DNA from: Nonomuraea rhodomycinica
Lineage (GTDB): Bacteria > Actinomycetota > Actinomycetes > Streptosporangiales > Streptosporangiaceae
Length of the DNA stretch: 64,000 nt
Assembly (NCBI RefSeq): GCF_013363995.1
Contig: NZ_JABWGO010000002.1
Span: forward strand, 62,001 to 126,000
Reading direction: 5' to 3'
A program made the position numbers and the translations under genes. The notes under the pieces are model-generated. The model saw nothing but the letters and a program-made list of their open reading frames with translations. It searched no databases and was not told where the DNA came from. This document shows positions 60,701 to 64,000 of the stretch, one piece after another (position 1 is the stretch's first letter; each line of letters opens with the position of its first letter).

Positions 60701-61825
60701 TCAGCCCAGGACGGCCAGCAGGCACTCCACGACCCGGTCCTGCTGGGCGTCGGTGAGGCCGGGGAAGAGCGGCAGCGACAGCTCCTCCGCGTAGTACGCC
60801 TCGGCCCGCGGGCACATGCCGCGCCGGTAGCCGAGGTCCTCGAAGACGGGATGCCAGTACGCCGGGATGTAGTTGACCTGCGCCCCGATGCCGGCCGCCC
60901 GCATCCGGTCGTACACCTCGCGTCTGCGCCCGCCGCCGATCCGCACGGGGTACAGGTGCCAGGCCGGCTCGACGTACGGGAGCCGCTCCGGCAGCCGCAG
61001 CCCGGCCACCCCGGCCAGCAGCGCGTCGTAGCGGGCCACCAGCTCGGCGCGGCGGGCCAGGAACGCGGGCAGCCGCCCGAGCTGGCTCAGGCCGAGCGCG
61101 CACAGCACGTCGGGCAGCCGGTAGTTGAGGCCGAAGTCGTGCACCTCCTGGTGCCAGCCGCCGTGGCCGGGGTCGCGCTGCTCGGCCGGGTCGCGCACCA
61201 GCCCGTGGTTGCGGAAGCGCGCCGCGCGGGTGAACCGCTCGCCGTGGGGCAGGGCCAGCGCCCCGCCCTCGGCGGTGGTGACGGTCTTGGTGGGGAAGAA
61301 CGAGAACGTGGTGACGTCGGCCAGCGACCCCACGGGCCGGCCCTTGTAGGAGGCGCCGAGGGAGTGGGCGGCGTCGCCGACGAGCAGCGCGCCGGCCCGG
61401 TCGGCGACGGCGCGCAGCTCGTCGTAGTCGGCGGGGTGGCCGGCGTAGTCGACGGCGGTGACCGCCCTGGTACGGCCGGTGACGGCCGCGCCGGCGGCGT
61501 CGGGGTCGAGGTTGCCGGTGTCGTCGCGGACGTCGGCGAAGACGACCCGCGCGCCCCGCAGCGCGGCCGTGGCGGCGGTGGCCACGAACGTCAGCGGCGA
61601 GGTGACGACCTCGTCGCCCGGGCCGACGCCGGCGGCGGCGTAGGCCACGTGCAGGGCCGCGGTGCCGGAGGTGACGGCCAGGCAGGGGACGCCGCCGGTC
61701 CAGCGGGCCAGCCCCGCCTCGAACGCGGTGACCGCGGGCCCGGTGGTGAGCCAGTCGCCGCGCAGCACCTCGGCGACGGCCCGGACGTCGTCCTCGGTGA
61801 TCGACTGCCGGCCGTAGGGGATCAC
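60701..61825 (-). CDS. pseC: UDP-4-amino-sugar transaminase, PseC-like
   Basis: A 374-aa DegT/DnrJ/EryC1 PLP-dependent aminotransferase. It starts IPYGRQSITEDDVRAVAEVL, the PseC-like opening, has SGTAALHVAYAAAGVGPGDE, the PLP phosphate and ring contacts in AHSLGASYKGRPVG, and the Schiff-base Lys180 in FSFFPTKTVTTAEGGA. In pseudaminic acid synthesis PseC aminates C4 of the 4-keto sugar made by PseB. Here pseB is directly upstream and overlaps by GTGA, which makes this assignment strong. The C-terminal YIPAYWHPVFEDLGYRRG is also typical. Confidence 0.93.
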   Translation of the reverse strand: MIPYGRQSITEDDVRAVAEVLRGDWLTTGPAVTAFEAGLARWTGGVPCLAVTSGTAALHVAYAAAGVGPGDEVVTSPLTFVATAATAALRGARVVFADVRDDTGNLDPDAAGAAVTGRTRAVTAVDYAGHPADYDELRAVADRAGALLVGDAAHSLGASYKGRPVGSLADVTTFSFFPTKTVTTAEGGALALPHGERFTRAARFRNHGLVRDPAEQRDPGHGGWHQEVHDFGLNYRLPDVLCALGLSQLGRLPAFLARRAELVARYDALLAGVAGLRLPERLPYVEPAWHLYPVRIGGGRRREVYDRMRAAGIGAQVNYIPAYWHPVFEDLGYRRGMCPRAEAYYAEELSLPLFPGLTDAQQDRVVECLLAVLG

Positions 61826-62808
61826 CAGCGGCCGTCCGCGAGCATGCGGCGCAGCTCGTCGGCCGACAGCCACAGGTCGTTGGTGTCGGAGCGGTAGGCG
61901 AAGCCGTCGGGCAGCGGCTCGCCGTCGGCCGGCGGTTCGTACCCCCACGTGGCGATGGCGGGCCGGACGACGTAGCGGTCGCCGAGCCGCAGCGTGCGGC
62001 GCCCGTCGTCGGGCCCGATCATCTCCTCGTGCAGCTTCTCGCCGGGCCGGACGCCGACCTCGTAGACGGGGGCGTACGGCGCGACGGCGTCGGCCAGGTC
62101 GGTGATGCGCATGCTGGGGATGCGCGGCACGTACAGCTCGCCGCCGCGCATGAGGTCGAAGGAGTCGACGACGAAGCGCACCGCCTGGTCGAGGGTGATC
62201 CAGAACCGGGTCATGCGCTTGTCGGTGATCGGCAGGCTGGCGCCCTCGGCGGCCAGCCGCTGGAAGAACGGCACCACCGAGCCGCGGCTGCCGACCACGT
62301 TGCCGTAGCGCACGACCGCGAAGCGGGTGGCGTGGCCGGCCGCGTAGTGGTTGGCCGACACGAACAGCTTGTCGGCCACCAGCTTGGTCGCGCCGTAGAG
62401 GTTGACCGGGCCGGACGCCTTGTCGGTGGACAGGGCGACGACCTTGCGCACGCCGCTGTCGATGGCGGCCTCGACGACGTTCTGCGAGCCGGTGACGTTG
62501 GTGCGGACGTACTCGAACGGGTTGTACTCGGCGGTGTCGACCTGCTTGAGCGCCGCGGCGTGGACCACGAAGTCGACGCCGTGCATGGCGCGGGTGAGCC
62601 GGTCGCGGTCGCGCACGTCGCCGATGAACCAGCGCAGCCGCCGGTCGTCGCCGAAGGTCTGGCGCGCCTCCCACTGTTTGAGCTCGTCGCGGGAGAAGAC
62701 CACCAGGCGCCGCACGTCGAGGACGTGCAAGGCGTGGCGGATGAAGGCCTTGCCGAAGGACCCCGTGCCTCCGGTGATCAGTACGGACGATCCGCTCAGA
62801 ATGCTCAC
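61822..62808 (-). CDS. pseB: UDP-GlcNAc 4,6-dehydratase (inverting), PseB
   Basis: A 328-aa extended SDR that converts UDP-GlcNAc to the 4-keto-6-deoxy L-arabino sugar, the first step to pseudaminic acid. Visible: the nucleotide loop ITGGTGSFGKAFIRH, VVHAAALKQVDTAEYNPFE, catalytic Asp129-Lys130 in ALSTDKASGPVN, Tyr138/Lys142 in LYGATK, and RYGNVVGSRGSVVPFF. The short length and STDKA motif mark the soluble PseB/FlaA1 group rather than membrane-bound dehydratases. First gene of the pseB-pseC pair; divergent from the cytidylyltransferase-like gene. Confidence 0.95.
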   Translation of the reverse strand: MSILSGSSVLITGGTGSFGKAFIRHALHVLDVRRLVVFSRDELKQWEARQTFGDDRRLRWFIGDVRDRDRLTRAMHGVDFVVHAAALKQVDTAEYNPFEYVRTNVTGSQNVVEAAIDSGVRKVVALSTDKASGPVNLYGATKLVADKLFVSANHYAAGHATRFAVVRYGNVVGSRGSVVPFFQRLAAEGASLPITDKRMTRFWITLDQAVRFVVDSFDLMRGGELYVPRIPSMRITDLADAVAPYAPVYEVGVRPGEKLHEEMIGPDDGRRTLRLGDRYVVRPAIATWGYEPPADGEPLPDGFAYRSDTNDLWLSADELRRMLADGRW

Positions 62809-62912
62809 GTGACCCCCTGAATCGTGTTCACGCCCTGTAGTCGCCGGAGCTGAGCCGGTAGCATAGCGCGATCGTTCAGCAACGCACGGTCACACGGGGG
62901 AATGGGGCTTCA

Positions 62913-63641
62913 GTGCGGATTGTCGGAATCATTCAGGCACGGACGGGTTCCACGCGCCTGCCGGGCAAGGTCCTGCGCGACCTGGGCGGCCGGTCGGTGC
63001 TGAGCTGGGTGGCCCGGGCCGTACGGCAGGCGGACGCGGTGGACGAGCTGGTGGTCGCCACCACGACCGAGCCCGCCGACGACGCGGTGGTGGCCGAGTG
63101 CCTGCGGCTCGGCCTCGCGTGGCACCGGGGGCCGGTCGACGACGTGCTCGGCCGCTTCCAGCAGACGCTGGAGCTGCACCCGGCCGACGCGGTGATGCGC
63201 TTCACCGCCGACTGCCCCCTGCTCGACCCGGCCATCGTCCGCGAGGCCGCGCTGGTCTACCGGGCGGTGCCCGGCCTCGACTACCTGAGCACGAGCCTGA
63301 CCCGCACGCTGCCGCGCGGCCTCGACGTGGAGATCGTGAGCCGGGAGGCGCTCGCGCGGGCCGGGCGGGAGGCGACCGCCCACCACCGCGTCCACGTCAC
63401 CTCCTACGTCTACACGCACCCGGGCGCGTCGCGGCTGCTCGGCCTGGCCTACGCCCCGCCGGCCGCCGACCTGCGGGTCACGCTCGACACCGAGGACGAC
63501 TGGGCGCTCATCTCGCGGGTGGTGGCCGCCTTCGGCGACCGGTGCCTGCCGTACGCGACGCTCGTGGGCTGGCTGCGCGCCCGGCCGGAGATCTGCCGGC
63601 TCAACGCGCACGTCCAGCAGAAAGCGCTGCAGGAGGCATGA
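62913..63641 (+). CDS. Cytidylyltransferase-like protein (SpsF/PseF type)
   Basis: A 242-aa member of the CMP-sugar cytidylyltransferase superfamily in its SpsF branch. The nucleotide-binding motif is IIQARTGSTRLPGKVLRDLG; DAVMRFTADCPLLDPAIV and LRVTLDTEDDWALI follow. In nonulosonic acid loci such proteins stand in the place of PseF, which activates pseudaminic acid as CMP-Pse; in Bacillus SpsF belongs to spore-coat polysaccharide genes. The stop overlaps pseG by ATGA, consistent with one pathway. Confidence 0.85.
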   Translation: MRIVGIIQARTGSTRLPGKVLRDLGGRSVLSWVARAVRQADAVDELVVATTTEPADDAVVAECLRLGLAWHRGPVDDVLGRFQQTLELHPADAVMRFTADCPLLDPAIVREAALVYRAVPGLDYLSTSLTRTLPRGLDVEIVSREALARAGREATAHHRVHVTSYVYTHPGASRLLGLAYAPPAADLRVTLDTEDDWALISRVVAAFGDRCLPYATLVGWLRARPEICRLNAHVQQKALQEA

Positions 63642-64000
63642 TCGGCCGGGTCGGCGTCCGTTGCGACGCCGGCGCCGGCAGGGGCGTCGGCCACCTGGTG
63701 CGCTGCGTGGCGCTCGCCGAGGAGCTGCGCGGGCGCGGCGTCGAGGTCAGCTTCCTGGGCGACCTGGCCGGTTCGGCGTGGGCGCGGGCCCAGCTCCTGG
63801 CGCGCGGGCTGCCGCTCGTCCCGGCCCCCGCCGAGCCCGGGCGGCTCGCGGAGCTGGCGGGCGACCTGCGCCTCGACGCGGTCGTGCTCGACTCGTACGA
63901 CCTGGCCCCCGGCACGGGCGCGCGGGTCAGGCAGACGGGCGCGGCCGTGCTGGCGATCGTCGACGGAGACCCGCTCGGCCAGGAGGCCGACGTCTACCTC
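63638..64000 (+). CDS. pseG: UDP-sugar hydrolase PseG, N-terminal part (cut by window end)
   Basis: An open frame from ATG 63638 (overlapping the previous stop, ATGA) to the window edge, 121 codons. It reads VRCDAGAGRGVGHLVRCVAL, matching the GxGHxxRC motif of PseG, then VEVSFLGDLAGSAW and LDAVVLDSYDLAPGTGARVR. PseG removes UDP from the 2,4-diacetamido-trideoxy-altrose before condensation with phosphoenolpyruvate by PseI. The C-terminal part, and probably pseI and pseH, lie beyond 64000. Confidence 0.88.
   Translation, partial: MIGRVGVRCDAGAGRGVGHLVRCVALAEELRGRGVEVSFLGDLAGSAWARAQLLARGLPLVPAPAEPGRLAELAGDLRLDAVVLDSYDLAPGTGARVRQTGAAVLAIVDGDPLGQEADVYL

Overview
The window is high-GC DNA with dense, often overlapping genes (ATGA/GTGA stop-start junctions), frequent GTG/TTG starts and strong codon-position GC bias. 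The order sigma factor (SigD/ShbA type) - RsdA-like anti-sigma - DUF5319 - guaB - guaB3, with guaA further on, is a conserved actinobacterial neighbourhood. F420-type oxidoreductases, ABC sugar importers without their own ATPase and MalQ/TreZ genes fit a filamentous actinomycete, probably Streptosporangiales-like; the genus is inference. No tRNA, rRNA, CRISPR array, transposase, integrase or phage gene was seen.

Layout. 1-6010: stationary-phase/developmental sigma factor, a truncated anti-sigma factor that ends inside a 30-bp tandem repeat, DUF5319, a TrmB/LuxR-type regulator, and the guaB-guaB3 operon behind a hairpin-rich leader. 6400-10670: FMN-binding protein with MFS exporter, 6-phospho-3-hexuloisomerase, a probable broken small membrane gene, an APH-fold kinase and a GNAT. 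10636-17145: an N-acetylgalactosamine/tagatose catabolic operon (agaS-like, nagA/agaA, tagatose/fructose kinase, class II aldolase) divergent from a DeoR regulator, then glpD. 17200-26730: LacI regulator facing an arabinofuranosidase/ABC importer operon with a legible promoter carrying three operators, continuing into treZ and a frameshifted malQ. 26865-34450: small secreted protein, ArsC-like protein, LLM flavoprotein, secreted S33 peptidase, beta-propeller lipoprotein and a transmembrane Ser/Thr kinase. 34526-42304: aldehyde dehydrogenase, MBL hydrolase, SDRs, Lrp regulator, guaA and an HxlR regulator. 42470-50058: FAD monooxygenase with TetR, a membrane protein, a polysaccharide deacetylase, and a rifamycin phosphotransferase gene preceded by a rifamycin-associated-element-like inverted repeat.

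50107-64000 is the most unusual part. On the minus strand an ACP, an SDR, an AMP-forming ligase, a 91-codon nonapeptide-repeat ORF, LuxE and LuxC form one run with translationally coupled junctions: a fatty acid/acyl reductase module. It sits divergently beside a glycan module: an unrecognised 280-aa protein, a methyltransferase-coiled-coil protein, a GT2 glycosyltransferase, PseC and PseB, and then a cytidylyltransferase-like protein and PseG (cut by the window edge). Together these suggest biosynthesis and transfer of a pseudaminic-acid-type nonulosonate in a cell-surface polymer, with a LuxC/LuxE-dependent acyl or aldehyde building block. PseH, PseI and LuxD-like functions are not seen and may lie beyond the right edge.

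A second theme is short tandem repeats (13, 14, 15, 18, 26, 27, 30, 33 and 36 bp units) at many gene junctions and in protein linkers. Several alter or may create coding sequence: the 30-bp array ends the anti-sigma gene, the 26-bp array duplicates the start region of an HxlR gene, the 27-bp array is the repeat ORF before luxE, and a 13-bp duplication appears to break a small gene.
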